A DNA stretch of 64,000 nt, taken from positions 4,526,001 through 4,590,000 of the forward strand of contig NZ_RCCV01000001.1 in the NCBI RefSeq assembly GCF_003664255.1. Reading direction: 5' to 3'. The position numbers and the translations under genes are program-made. Origin of the DNA: Micromonospora sp. M71_S20. Lineage in GTDB: Bacteria > Actinomycetota > Actinomycetes > Mycobacteriales > Micromonosporaceae. This document shows, piece after piece, positions 8,013 through 18,185 of this stretch. The notes under the pieces are model-generated. The model searched no databases. It worked only from the letters and a program-made list of their open reading frames with translations, and was not told the DNA's origin. Each line of letters starts with the position of its first letter. Positions within the stretch are counted from its first letter, which is position 1.

Positions 8013-8936
8013 TCAGCGACTGGAGCGGCCCCGCAGCCGCGGGTCCAGTACGTCGCGAAGGGTGTCGCCCAGGAGGTTGAAACCGAGGACGGCGATCATG
8101 ATGCAGACCCCGGGTACGACCGACGGCCAGATCGACATCTCCATGAAGGACTTGCCGTTGGAGAGCATCGAGCCCCAGGACGGCTGGGGCGGCTGCACAC
8201 CGAGCCCGAGGTAACCCAGGGACGCCTCGATCAGGATCGCGTAGGCGATGCTCGTGGTGAACTGCACCGCGATCGGAGCGACCGAGTTGGGCAGGATGTA
8301 CTTGAGGATGAGCCGGGTGTTGCTCAGCCCGACCGCCTGCCCCGACTCCACGTACGGCTCCCGGCGCACCGACATCGCGGTGCCGCGCACGATCCGGGCG
8401 AAGCTGGGGATGAAGACGATGACCAGGGCCAGGACGAGGTTCTCCGTGCCCGGCCCGCGGGCGGCCACGACCGCCAGGGCCAGCAGCAGGGTGGGGAAGG
8501 AGAACATGATGTCGGTCGCCGGGGTGATGATCGCGTCGAGTACGCCCCGGTAGAAGCCGGCGAGCAGCCCCAGCAGGACGCCGATGGCCCCGGCGCAGGT
8601 CACCACGATCAGGCTCACCGTCAGCGAGGTGCGCGCCCCGTAGAGCGCCCGGCTGAGCAGGTCGCGCCCGGCCTCGTCGGCGCCGAGCGGGAAGTCGCCG
8701 CCGGGCGGGGCGAGCCGCTGGTCGGACATCGCGGTCGGGTCGTAGGGGGAGATCAGCGGGGCCAACGCCGCGGCCGCGATCATCAGCACCACGATGACCA
8801 GCCCGACCAGGCCGACCTTGTCCCGCGTCATCAGTCTCAGCAGGTGGCCCCCGCGGCGCCCGGCGGGCTTCGGGGCGGCGCCCTCCTGCTGCTTGCCGCG
8901 TCGTTGGCGGCGGCCGGGAGCGGCTTCAGTGACCAC
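8013..8936 (-). CDS. ABC transporter permease, DppC/OppC type
   Basis: 307 aa. A GTG start at 8936 with GAGG upstream overlaps the DppB-type gene's stop by 11 nt; a longer reading back to 9044 would have a Ser/Thr-rich non-homologous lead. A cytoplasmic basic N-terminus is followed by a first TM (VGLVGLVIVVLMIAAAALAPL), a periplasmic loop with PPGGDFPLGADEAGRD typical of DppC, and the permease domain with an EAA-like loop (EASLGYLGLGVQPPQPSWG). It pairs with the permease at 8926-9873 and probably serves the binding protein at 1832. Confidence 0.92.
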   Translation of the reverse strand: MVTEAAPGRRQRRGKQQEGAAPKPAGRRGGHLLRLMTRDKVGLVGLVIVVLMIAAAALAPLISPYDPTAMSDQRLAPPGGDFPLGADEAGRDLLSRALYGARTSLTVSLIVVTCAGAIGVLLGLLAGFYRGVLDAIITPATDIMFSFPTLLLALAVVAARGPGTENLVLALVIVFIPSFARIVRGTAMSVRREPYVESGQAVGLSNTRLILKYILPNSVAPIAVQFTTSIAYAILIEASLGYLGLGVQPPQPSWGSMLSNGKSFMEMSIWPSVVPGVCIMIAVLGFNLLGDTLRDVLDPRLRGRSSR

Positions 8937-9873
8937 TGCGCAACCTCGGATCCAGGTAGGTGTAGAGCAGGTCGACGAGGAGGTTGACCACGACGTAGAA
9001 GAAGGCCAGGAAGAGCAGGGTCCCCTGGACGACGGGGTAGTCACGCTGGCTGATCCCGCGGATGACCATGGTGCCGAGCCCCGGCCACGCGAAGACCTGC
9101 TCCACGATGACCGTGCCGCCCAGCAGCGCCCCGGCCTGGATGCCCAGCACCGTCACCACCGGGATCAGCGAGTTGCGCAGGGCGTGCCGGACCATGACCC
9201 CGCGTTCGCCCAGCCCCTTGGCGCGGGCGGTGCGGACGTAGTCCTGGTTGAGCACCTCCAGCATGCTGGACCGGGTCATCCGCATGCTGATCGCGGCGAG
9301 GCTGGCGCCGAGGGTGACCGAGGGGAGGATGAGGTACTTCAGGCTGCCCAGGAAGCCCTCTCCCTCCCCCGCGCCCTGTGACGGCAGCCAGCCCAGCGAG
9401 ACCGAGAAGATGTACACCAACAGGATGCCGAGCCAGAAGTTCGGCAGCGACAGCCCGATCAGCGACGCGACCCGGGTGCTGGCGTCGAGCAGACCGTTGC
9501 GCTTGGTGGCGCTGAGCACACCGAGCGGGATCGAGATGAGGATCGAGACCAGCAGCGCCGACACCGCCAGCAGCAGCGTGGACGGGAAGCGCTGCATGAT
9601 CTCTTCGAGCACCGGCTGGCCGGTACGCATCGAGGTGCCGAGGTCGCCCTGGAGGAGGGCGCCCAGCCACCTCACGAACTGCTCGTAGACGGGCATGTCG
9701 AGCCCGAAGTAGCGGCGCATCTCCGCCTCGATCGCGGGGTCGCCGAAGTCCTGACCCATGATCGAGCTGATCACGTCGCCGGGGATCATGCGGATCACCA
9801 GGAAGGAGATCACCGAGATCCCGAGCAGGACCGGAATAACCGATATAAGGCGGATCAGCGTGATGCGCAGCAT
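8926..9873 (-). CDS. ABC transporter permease, DppB/OppB type
   Basis: 315 aa, six predicted TM helices. It starts MLRITLIRLISVIPVLLGIS, the standard DppB N-terminal helix, followed by a large first periplasmic loop (RMIPGDVISSIMGQDFGDP) and the cytoplasmic YVRTARAKGLGE EAA loop that contacts the ATPases. A GAGAGG Shine-Dalgarno lies before the ATG at 9873. It is the first structural gene after the AsnC regulator, 21 bp downstream of asnC's stop, so regulator and transporter are probably co-transcribed. Confidence 0.93.
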   Translation of the reverse strand: MLRITLIRLISVIPVLLGISVISFLVIRMIPGDVISSIMGQDFGDPAIEAEMRRYFGLDMPVYEQFVRWLGALLQGDLGTSMRTGQPVLEEIMQRFPSTLLLAVSALLVSILISIPLGVLSATKRNGLLDASTRVASLIGLSLPNFWLGILLVYIFSVSLGWLPSQGAGEGEGFLGSLKYLILPSVTLGASLAAISMRMTRSSMLEVLNQDYVRTARAKGLGERGVMVRHALRNSLIPVVTVLGIQAGALLGGTVIVEQVFAWPGLGTMVIRGISQRDYPVVQGTLLFLAFFYVVVNLLVDLLYTYLDPRLRSGH

Positions 9874-9894
9874 GTCTTGCCTCTCTCGGTCTGA

Positions 9895-10425
9895 TCAGAC
9901 TTCAGAACCGGGCATGCCAGGATCCGAGCCTGTGTCCCAGGCGGAGTCCTCGTCGCCGGTGACCGCGATGTCGCGGGCCCACTCGTGCGCTCGCTTGGCG
10001 ACCCGTAGCACCATCACCGAGCGGCTCTCCATCACCCCGTCGAGGTGGCCCAGCCGCTCCGTCCAGAACCGCCGCATGGCGTTGCTGGAGGCGAAGTAGC
10101 CGACGGCGATGACGTCGAACTGCCCGGTCACGTGGTAGACGTACGCGATCTCGGGCATGCCGGCGAGCTTGTCGATGAGCTGTTCGGTGCTGCCCGGCGC
10201 ACTCTGGATCTCGAAGAGTGTGTGCACCGGACGACCCATGAAAGCGGCGCTGGGGATCGCGGCGAACTGCAACTGCCCGTCCGCGACCAGTCGTTCCATC
10301 CGTCGTCGGACCGACCCCTCGGACAGGCCGACCTTGGCGGCGAGCGCCACGTTCGTCTGCCTCGGGTCCTGGACGAGTTCCCGGATGATGCTGCGATCTT
10401 TTTCGATCGAGCCCTTGGATGCCAA
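9895..10425 (-). CDS. Lrp/AsnC family transcriptional regulator
   Basis: 176 aa from a TTG at 10425, preceded by GGAG with 6-nt spacing; the in-frame extension upstream is non-homologous. An N-terminal winged HTH (residues about 8-55: EKDRSIIRELVQDPR, then LAAKVGLSEGSVRRRMERL) is followed by the RAM ligand-binding domain (FEIQSAPG...YHVTGQFDVIAVGYF). An acidic tail of about 20 residues is unusual. It is transcribed away from dppD. The 128-bp gap holds the palindrome GACGA-ACA-TCGTC and further GACGAA half-sites, fitting autoregulation and control of both flanking operons. The effector is probably a pathway amino acid or 2-oxoacid (inference). Confidence 0.9.
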   Translation of the reverse strand: MASKGSIEKDRSIIRELVQDPRQTNVALAAKVGLSEGSVRRRMERLVADGQLQFAAIPSAAFMGRPVHTLFEIQSAPGSTEQLIDKLAGMPEIAYVYHVTGQFDVIAVGYFASSNAMRRFWTERLGHLDGVMESRSVMVLRVAKRAHEWARDIAVTGDEDSAWDTGSDPGMPGSEV

Positions 10426-10478
10426 CGTTGCTCCAACTTCATTTGGTGGCGGTATTCGTCGCTGCCGGGAGCCTAGAC

Positions 10479-10491
10479 GACGAACATCGTC
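10479..10491. promoter_or_regulatory. candidate AsnC operator, GACGA-ACA-TCGTC
   Basis: A perfect 5-3-5 palindrome in the divergent asnC-dppD gap, nested in AGACGA...TCGTCT (10475-10492). Extra half-sites TTCGTC (10455-10460) and TTGACGAA (10508-10515) flank it at about 20-30 bp, which fits the multi-site wrapping typical of Lrp-family octamers. The same palindrome occurs at 632-644. Confidence 0.5.
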
Positions 10492-10553
10492 TGTGCAACA
10501 CTCCTGGTTGACGAATGGCGACGTTGAGACGTCCAGATTGCGGGGTGGGTTCG

Positions 10554-11596
10554 ATGGCCTTGTTGGAGGTGCGGGACCTGCGCACCGAATTCCGTGCGGC
10601 ACGGGGTTCGGTGACGGCAGTCGACGGGGTCTCCTTCACCGTCGACGCGGGCGAGACGGTGGCACTGGTGGGCGAGTCCGGCTGCGGAAAGTCGGCCACC
10701 GCGCAGTCCATCATGGGCCTGATCGTGCCGCCGGCCGGTCAGGTGACCGGCGGACAGGTGCTCTTCGAAGGAAGGGACCTGGTGCGCCTGCGCCCTCGCG
10801 AACTGCGGGCCGTCCGCGGCAAGGGCATCTCGATGATCTTCCAGGACCCGATGACCTCGCTGAACCCGGTGCTGACCGTGGGGAGGCAACTCACCGAGAC
10901 CCTGGAGCTCCACCTCGGACTCGGTCGCAGGGCCGCGCGGGCGCGCGCCGTCGAGCTGCTGGAGATGGTGCGCATCCCGGCCGCGGAGACCCGGCTGAGC
11001 TCCTATCCGCACCAACTCTCCGGCGGCATGCGGCAACGCGTGATGATCGCGATGGCCCTCTCCTGCCAACCCCGGCTGATCCTCGCCGACGAGATCACCA
11101 CCGCACTCGACGTCACCATCCAGGCGCAGATCCTGGAGCTGCTGCGGGAGTTGGCGAGGGAGACCCGCACCGCCCTCCTGCTCATCACCCACGACCTCGG
11201 GGTCGTGGCCGGCATGGCGGAGCGGGTCAACGTGATGTACGCCGGGCAGATCGTGGAGCGGGCCGAGACGGTCGACCTGTTCCACCGCCCGCAGATGCCC
11301 TACACCTGGGGGCTGCTGGGGTCGGTGCCCCGGCTGGACCTCGTCCGGGGCGGCAAGCTCCGCCCGATCGCCGGCCGCCCGCCGGAGCTGTCGGAGATGC
11401 CTCCCGGCTGCCGGTTCGCGCCCCGCTGCGCGCACGTGCGGGACACCTGCCACGGCGGCGCACCCGACCTCGTCACGACGTGGGAGACGCCGGACCGGGG
11501 CCAGCTGACCCGCTGCTGGGGCATGCGACCCGAAAGCGAGGGCGGCTGGCTCTCCACCGAGGACCGGCACCCCTACCTCTCGACCGAGGAGAGCCG

Positions 11597-11600
<4 letters not shown>
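10554..11600 (+). CDS. ABC transporter ATP-binding protein, DppD/OppD type
   Basis: 348 aa from the ATG at 10554 ([13 protein letters not shown]); an in-frame ATG at 10515 would add 13 poorly conserved residues and lies in the operator region. Walker A GESGCGKS, signature LSGGMRQR and Walker [14 protein letters not shown] are followed by the oligopeptide-transporter C-terminal extension with a Cys cluster ([16 protein letters not shown]) that in some relatives holds an Fe-S cluster. The stop overlaps the next ATG. It forms the ATPase heterodimer with the following gene, energising the reverse-strand permeases. Confidence 0.93.
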
Positions 11601-12639
<1,039 letters not shown>

Positions 12640-12643
<4 letters not shown>

Positions 12644-14082
12644 GCACGACCGTGCCGCACCACCTCAACCTCGTCGACGGCGAGTGGATCGACGGGGAAC
12701 GCCGGCCGAACGGCAACCCCGCGCGCCCCGGCGAGGTCGTCAGCGAGTACGCCGTGGCCGGCCGGGACACCGCCCGCGCGGCGATCGAGGCCGCCCGCCG
12801 CGCCCAGCCCGGCTGGGCCGGGCAGTCCGTCGGGTCCCGGATGGAGATCCTGGACCACATCGGCACCACCATCCTGCGACGGACCGAGGAGCTCGCGGTC
12901 CTGCTCTCGCGGGAGGAGGGCAAGCTGCTCAGCGAGGCGCGCGGGGAGGTCACCCGGGCCGGTCAGACCTTCCGCTACTACGCCCACCAGCTGCTGCAAC
13001 CGCAGGGCGAGGTCTACTCCTCCACCCGCCCCAACGTCCACGCCGAGGTCCGGCGCCGACCGTTGGGCGTCGTCGGCATCATCACGCCGTGGAACTACCC
13101 GCTCGCCATCCCGGCGTGGAAGGTCGCGCCCGCGCTCGCCTACGGCAATGCGGTCGTGCTCAAGCCGGCCGAACTGGTCACCGCCTCCGCCGGGGAACTC
13201 ACCCGGATCATCGCCGGGTCCGGGCTGCCACCCGGCGTGTTCAACCTCGTCATGGGCGCCGGCCGGGTGGTCGGCGAGGAGCTGTTGACCTCGACCGGGA
13301 TCGACGGCGTCTCCTTCACCGGGGGCACCGGCACCGGCCGCCACGTGGCACAGCGGTGCCTCGCCCACGGCAACAAGCGGTTCCAGCTGGAGATGGGCGG
13401 CAAGAACCCACTCGTGGTGCTCGACGACGCCGACCTGGAGGTCGCGGTGCGCTGCGCCCTGGACGGCAGCTTCTTCAGCAGCGGCCAGCGCTGCACGGCG
13501 TCGAGCCGGCTGATCGTGCAGGCGGGCATCCACGACCGGTTCGTCGAGACGCTGGCCGCGGCGGCCGGTGCGCTGCGGGTCGGCGACCCACTCGACCCCC
13601 TCAGTGACCTGGGCCCGGTGGTGAGCCCCGAACAGCTCGCCCAGAACCTCGACTACGTCCGGATCGGACGCGACGAGGGCGCGACCGTGGTGGCCGGCGG
13701 GACGCACCACCCGGACGAGGGACAGTTCATGCGGCCCACCCTCTTCGCCGACGCGCGCAACGACATGCGGTTGGCCCGGGAGGAGATCTTCGGCCCGGTC
13801 TCCTGCGTGATCAGGGTCGACGACCTCGACGAGGCGATCAGCGTCGCCGGCGACACCGACTACGGGCTCTCCGCCGGCATCGTGACCACGTCGCTGTCGG
13901 CGGCCGAACGGTTCAAGCGCGACGCCCGCGCCGGCATCGTCTCGGTCAACCTGCCCACCGCCGGCACCGAGCTGCACCTGCCCTTCGGCGGCACCGGCGC
14001 CTCCAACCACGGGCCCCGGGAGCAGGGCGGCTACGCGCGGGACTTCTACTCCGTGCCGGTGACCTGTTACACCGGCTGGTGA
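12640..14082 (+). CDS. NAD(P)-dependent aldehyde dehydrogenase (2,5-dioxopentanoate-dehydrogenase-like)
   Basis: 480 aa, start ATG overlapping the previous TGA. Oxyanion Asn in TPWNYP, Glu in LEMGGKN and catalytic Cys in SGQRCTA are present, with a GGTGTG-type nucleotide turn. The C-terminal block (NLPTAGTELHLPFGG...GPREQG..ARDFYSV) matches the branch that includes 2-oxoglutarate-semialdehyde (2,5-dioxopentanoate) dehydrogenases more than betaine or succinate-semialdehyde enzymes. If so, the pathway could deliver 2-oxoglutarate. That specificity is inference from motif similarity; the ALDH assignment is firm. Confidence 0.9.
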
Positions 14083-14089
14083 TGACGGC

Positions 14090-15046
14090 ATGACACCGAA
14101 GATCCTGCTCACCGAGCCGATCGCCGAGGCCGGCATGGCGCTGCTGCGGGCGGCGGGCGAGGTGCACGTCGCCCACGCCACCGACCCGGCGGCACTCGCC
14201 GCCGGGCCACTGACCTCCGCCGACGCCCTCGTGGTGCGCTCCTCACCGGTGACGGCCGGCATGCTCGAAGCCGGCCGGCGACTCAGGATCGTCGGCCGCC
14301 ACGGCGCCGGGCTGGACGGCATCGACCTCGCCGCGGCCGACCGCCTGGGCATCCGGGTGGTCGGCACGCCGGGCGCCAACGCCGAATCGGTGGCCGAGTT
14401 CGTCATCCTGGCCGCCCTCGCCCTCGCCCGGCAGGCGCCGGCGGCCGCCGCGTCGTTGACCCGGGGCGCCCTGCCGGCCGGCCGGTCACTGCCGTCCGCG
14501 GTCGTCGCGGCCGGGCTGACCGGGACCATGCTGGCCGGCCGCACCCTGGGCCTGGTCGGGCTCGGCGCGATCGGCCGGGGCGTCGCGGCCCGCGCCCGGG
14601 GACTGGGCATGAACGTGATCGGGCACGACGTCGCGACGGCCGGCCCGCCGCCGGGAGTACGCCTCGTCGCGCTGGACGACCTGCTGCGCGAGGCCGACGT
14701 GGTGAGCCTGCACGTGCCGCAGACCCCGCAGACGATCGGGCTCGTCGACGCCGCCGCGCTCGCCCGGATGCGACCGGACGCCCTGCTGGTCAACACGGCG
14801 CGGGCCGGGGTCGTGGACAGCGGGGCCGTACTCGCCGCGCTCGACGCCGGGCGGCTGCGGGGCTACGCGGTGGACGTCTTCGCGCCCGAGCCGCCCCGTC
14901 CCGACGATCCGCTCCTGCACCACCCGAGGGTCTTCGCCACCCCGCACATGGCGGCGATGACCCGCGACGCGCTGGACGCGATGGCCGTCGCCGTCGCGCG
15001 TAGCGTGATCGCGCACCTGCAAGCCCCGGAAGGAAACGAACCGTGA
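14090..15046 (+). CDS. D-2-hydroxyacid dehydrogenase (phosphoglycerate/hydroxypyruvate-reductase-like)
   Basis: 318 aa. The N-terminal substrate domain includes VVRSSPVT and VGRHGAGLDGIDL. The Rossmann motif is LGLVGLGAIGRG, and the catalytic set is Arg in NTARAG, Glu in FAPEPP and His in TPHMA. It is shorter than SerA (about 530 aa) with no ACT domain. The arrangement follows PGDH-like rather than CtBP-like members, unlike the enzyme at 4588. It starts 7 bp after the ALDH stop, and its stop overlaps the acyl-CoA dehydrogenase GTG. The substrate is unknown. Confidence 0.88.
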   Translation: MTPKILLTEPIAEAGMALLRAAGEVHVAHATDPAALAAGPLTSADALVVRSSPVTAGMLEAGRRLRIVGRHGAGLDGIDLAAADRLGIRVVGTPGANAESVAEFVILAALALARQAPAAAASLTRGALPAGRSLPSAVVAAGLTGTMLAGRTLGLVGLGAIGRGVAARARGLGMNVIGHDVATAGPPPGVRLVALDDLLREADVVSLHVPQTPQTIGLVDAAALARMRPDALLVNTARAGVVDSGAVLAALDAGRLRGYAVDVFAPEPPRPDDPLLHHPRVFATPHMAAMTRDALDAMAVAVARSVIAHLQAPEGNEP

Positions 15047-16221
15047 CCCTGTCCACCCCCGCGACCACGCTCGCGTACTTCGGCGTCGACGCCCTGATCG
15101 ACGACGACACCCGAGACCTCCAGGCCGCCGTACGCGGCTTCGTCGACCGACGGATCCGCCCGGAGATCGCCACCTGGTACGAGCAGGGCCGCCTGCCCGT
15201 GCGGGACCTGGCCCGCGAACTCGGCGAGCTCGGTGTGCTCGGCATGCACCTCAACGGCTACGGCTGCGCCGGCACCTCCGCCGTCGCGTACGGGCTGGCC
15301 TGCTTCGAGCTGGAGGCGGGCGACTCGGGGCTGCGCTCCCTGGTCTCGGTGCAGGGGTCGCTCGCCATGTACGCCATCTGGCGCTTCGGCTCCGAGGAGC
15401 AGAAGCAGCAGTGGCTGCCCCGGATGGCCGCCGGCGAGGCGATCGGCTGCTTCGGCCTGACCGAACCGGACTTCGGCTCCGACCCGGCCGGCATGCGGAC
15501 CAGGGCCCGCCGCGACGGCGACGACTGGGTGCTCAACGGCACCAAGATGTGGATCACCAACGGCTCCGTCGCGGATGTCGCCGTGGTGTGGGCCCGCACC
15601 GACGAGGGCGTACGCGGCTTCCTCGTCCCGGCCGGCACCCCCGGCTTCACGGCCCCGGAGATCACCCGCAAGCTCTCCCTGCGCGCCTCGGTGACCTCGG
15701 AACTCGTCCTCGACGACGTGCGGCTGCCCGCCGACGCGATGCTGCCGGAGGCCGCCGGCCTGTCCGGGCCGCTGTCGTGCCTCAACGAGGCCCGCTTCGG
15801 CATCGTCTTCGGGGCGCTGGGCGCGGCCCACGACTGCCTGGAGACGACGATCGCGTACGCCCGCAGCCGGCAGATCTTCGACAAGCCGCTCGCCGCGTAC
15901 CAGGCCACCCAGCTCAAGCTCGCCGACATGGGGCTGGAGCTGGGCAAGGGGATGCTGCTGGCGTTGCAGATCGGCGCGATGAAGGACGCCGGCACGCTCG
16001 ACCACCGGCAGATCAGCCTGGGCAAGCTCAACAGCGTGCGGGAGGCCATCGCCATCGCCCGCGAGTGCCGCGCCATCCTGGGCGCCGCCGGGATCACCCT
16101 CGACTACCCGGTCATCCGGCACTCGGCCAACCTCGAGTCCGTGCTCACCTACGAGGGCACCTCCGAGGTGCATCAGCTGATCATCGGACAGGTGCTGACC
16201 GGCCACGCCGCCTTCAAGTAG
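15043..16221 (+). CDS. acyl-CoA dehydrogenase, glutaryl-CoA-dehydrogenase-like
   Basis: 392 aa, FAD flavoprotein. GTG start at 15043 overlaps the previous TGA, with GGAAGGAAA as Shine-Dalgarno. FAD-binding CFGLTEPDFGSDPAGM and KMWITNGS are present. The catalytic Glu is in TYEGTSEVHQL near the C-terminus. The LRSLVSVQGSL segment corresponds to the YRS..SVQ region of glutaryl-CoA dehydrogenases, whose Arg binds a distal carboxylate, so a dicarboxylyl-CoA substrate is plausible. No electron-transfer flavoprotein or CoA ligase is nearby. It is the last gene of the dppDF operon, convergent with the VanX-like gene 21 bp on. Confidence 0.9.
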   Translation: MTLSTPATTLAYFGVDALIDDDTRDLQAAVRGFVDRRIRPEIATWYEQGRLPVRDLARELGELGVLGMHLNGYGCAGTSAVAYGLACFELEAGDSGLRSLVSVQGSLAMYAIWRFGSEEQKQQWLPRMAAGEAIGCFGLTEPDFGSDPAGMRTRARRDGDDWVLNGTKMWITNGSVADVAVVWARTDEGVRGFLVPAGTPGFTAPEITRKLSLRASVTSELVLDDVRLPADAMLPEAAGLSGPLSCLNEARFGIVFGALGAAHDCLETTIAYARSRQIFDKPLAAYQATQLKLADMGLELGKGMLLALQIGAMKDAGTLDHRQISLGKLNSVREAIAIARECRAILGAAGITLDYPVIRHSANLESVLTYEGTSEVHQLIIGQVLTGHAAFK

Positions 16222-16242
16222 GCGGGGCGGACCCTGGTCGTC

Positions 16243-17175
16243 TCAGCCGCCCGCGGGCTCGGCCGAGGAGCGGGCCACCGGCAGGTCGAAGTACGTGTCC
16301 GGCCAGGGCTCGTCGCGGTAGCGGTAGTGCCACCACTCGCGGTCGTAGTTGACGAAGCCGCCGTCGGTCATCAGCTGCCGCAGCAGCCGCCGGTTGTCCC
16401 GGGGCGCGCCGGTGACCTGCGGCGAGTCGGTGTGCGCGAGCGGGTCGAAGCAGTCGAAGCCGGTGCCCATGTCGACGCCGTTGTCGGCGAACCGCTGCCC
16501 CCGGGGGGCGGTGCAGGAGACCAGGGGCTGGCCCGGGGCGTACGGGGGCTGGGTGGGGGTCGGCACGTCGACCAGGGTCAGGTCGAGCGTGCTGCCCCGG
16601 CTGTGCGCGGTGGGTGCGCCGATGTACCCCTCGTCGAACAGGTCGGACTTCGCCACCCGGGGATAGAACTCCGCCTTCATCCGCTGCTCGCCGGGCTGCC
16701 TGGCCCACTCGACGAAGTCGACGGCGGCCCGCCGGGGGCGGTAGCAGTCGTACACCTTCAGGCTGCGGCCCCGGGCGAGGGCGGTGTCCTGCACCCGGCG
16801 CAGCGCCTCGGCGGCCCGGCGGGTGAGCAGGCAGAGCGGTTCGGGGTAGCCGGCGACCGGCCGTCCGACGAAGTTGTGCGCGGTGGCGTACCGGATGTCG
16901 GTGCGGATGCGCGGGTCGACGTCGGTGAGGACGACGAGGCCCGGCCCGGGCGGCGTGGCCGCCGACGCCGGCGTCTGCGGGGCGGACGGTGGCGGGGCGG
17001 ACGGTGGCGGCGTCGGTGCGGCCGACGGTGGCGGCACGGCGGACGGTGACGGCGACGGCGCTGGCCGTGTGCAGCCGGGCGCGAGCGCCGCGATCACGAC
17101 GGCCACCGCGACGGCCCGCCCACGGACGGTCGCGGCGCCCGGGGCTCGCCGGCGGATCCGGACTGGCCTGGCCAC
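16243..17175 (-). CDS. VanX-like D-Ala-D-Ala dipeptidase lipoprotein (peptidase M15D)
   Basis: 310 aa from a GTG at 17175. A signal peptide ends in a lipobox LAPGC (Cys at about 35), then comes a Pro/Ser/Ala-rich spacer of about 45 residues. The M15D catalytic domain follows: YDCYRPRRA, the zinc motif AHSRGSTLDL (His and Asp ligands), and EWWHY with the catalytic Glu and third His ligand. Length beyond VanX (about 200 aa) is due to the export region. Being extracellular, it more likely processes peptidoglycan-derived dipeptides than confers vancomycin resistance. It is 17 bp downstream of the esterase gene and may be co-transcribed with it. Confidence 0.9.
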   Translation of the reverse strand: MARPVRIRRRAPGAATVRGRAVAVAVVIAALAPGCTRPAPSPSPSAVPPPSAAPTPPPSAPPPSAPQTPASAATPPGPGLVVLTDVDPRIRTDIRYATAHNFVGRPVAGYPEPLCLLTRRAAEALRRVQDTALARGRSLKVYDCYRPRRAAVDFVEWARQPGEQRMKAEFYPRVAKSDLFDEGYIGAPTAHSRGSTLDLTLVDVPTPTQPPYAPGQPLVSCTAPRGQRFADNGVDMGTGFDCFDPLAHTDSPQVTGAPRDNRRLLRQLMTDGGFVNYDREWWHYRYRDEPWPDTYFDLPVARSSAEPAGG

Positions 17176-17192
17176 GCCCCCTGTCTATCAGG

Positions 17193-18182
17193 CTACGGAC
17201 CGTCGGGCGCCCGGTCCGGCGACAGGTGTACGCGCAGGAAGCGCAGCGCCGCCTCGTCGTCGTCGATCCCGCCGGCCTCGTGACCGTTGTACCGCCAGAC
17301 CGACAGCTCCGTCGGCCCCCGACAGGCGTTGACGGCGGCGAAGACGGTCGACGGCGGCACGATCTCGTCCATCAGCGCGACGGAGAAGCGGGCCGGCAGG
17401 TGGCACCGGCGGGCGAAGTTCACCCCGTCGACGTAGGCCAGGGTGGCCAGCACCCGTTCCTCGGCGTGCCGGTGGACGGCCAGATAGTCGCGGATCTCCC
17501 GGTACGGATGCGCGTCGGTGAGCACGATCGCGCGCGGGATGTCGCACAGGAAGGGCACGCCGGCGACGACGGCCCGCAGGCCGGGCGTCAGCGCGGCGAC
17601 GGCGAGCGCCGCGCCGCCGCCCTGGCTGTGCCCGAGGACCGCGACCCACGCCGGATCGACCGCCGGCAGGGTACGGACCGCGTCCACCGCCCGCACCGCG
17701 TCGGTGAGGAACCGCCGGTAGTAGTACGTGCGGGGGTCCGCCACGCCACGGGTGGCCACCCCGGGCGCCTCGGGGCCGGCGGCGGCCGGATCCGGGGTGT
17801 CCCCCCGGGCCCAGCCCGCGCCCTGCCCCCGGGTGTCCATCTGCAGGTGCCCGAAGCCGGCCGAGGCCCACAGCAGGTTCTCCAGCGGGTGGCCCCGGCC
17901 GCCGCCGTAGCCGGCGTACTGCACGACGGTGGGCAGGGGTGCCACGGCGCCGCGCGGCAGCCGCAGCCAGGCCCGCACCGGCTGCCCGGCGAAGCCGGGA
18001 AAGGTCACGTCGTGCACGTCGATCGTGGCCAGCCCGGTGGGCACCGGCTCGGCGCGCACCGGCCAGCCACACTCCCGCGCCTCGGCGATCGTGTCCGCCC
18101 AGAACCGGTCGAAGTCCGCCGGCTCCGCCACCTGACCCCGGTACGCCCGCAACTGCTCCTCGGGCAGGTCGGTGAGGGCCAC
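17193..18182 (-). CDS. acetyl xylan esterase / cephalosporin-C deacetylase family hydrolase
   Basis: 329 aa, the usual AXE1 family length, with no signal peptide. It is an alpha/beta hydrolase with nucleophile Ser in GHSQGGG, acid Asp in MDEIVPPST and His in YNGHEAGG. The conserved QMDTRGQGAGW and oxyanion YAGYGGGRG segments are present. GTG start at 18182 is only 3 bp beyond the GH3 stop, so it is the next gene of the oligosaccharide operon. It probably removes acetyl groups from imported xylo-oligosaccharides in the cytoplasm, matching a glycosidase without signal peptide. Confidence 0.9.
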   Translation of the reverse strand: MALTDLPEEQLRAYRGQVAEPADFDRFWADTIAEARECGWPVRAEPVPTGLATIDVHDVTFPGFAGQPVRAWLRLPRGAVAPLPTVVQYAGYGGGRGHPLENLLWASAGFGHLQMDTRGQGAGWARGDTPDPAAAGPEAPGVATRGVADPRTYYYRRFLTDAVRAVDAVRTLPAVDPAWVAVLGHSQGGGAALAVAALTPGLRAVVAGVPFLCDIPRAIVLTDAHPYREIRDYLAVHRHAEERVLATLAYVDGVNFARRCHLPARFSVALMDEIVPPSTVFAAVNACRGPTELSVWRYNGHEAGGIDDDEAALRFLRVHLSPDRAPDGP

Positions 18183-18185
18183 CGT

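Noticed and set aside
16243..17175. Vancomycin resistance (vanX)
   Set aside because: The protein is an exported lipoprotein with no vanH, vanA or vanRS nearby; true VanX is cytoplasmic and clustered.
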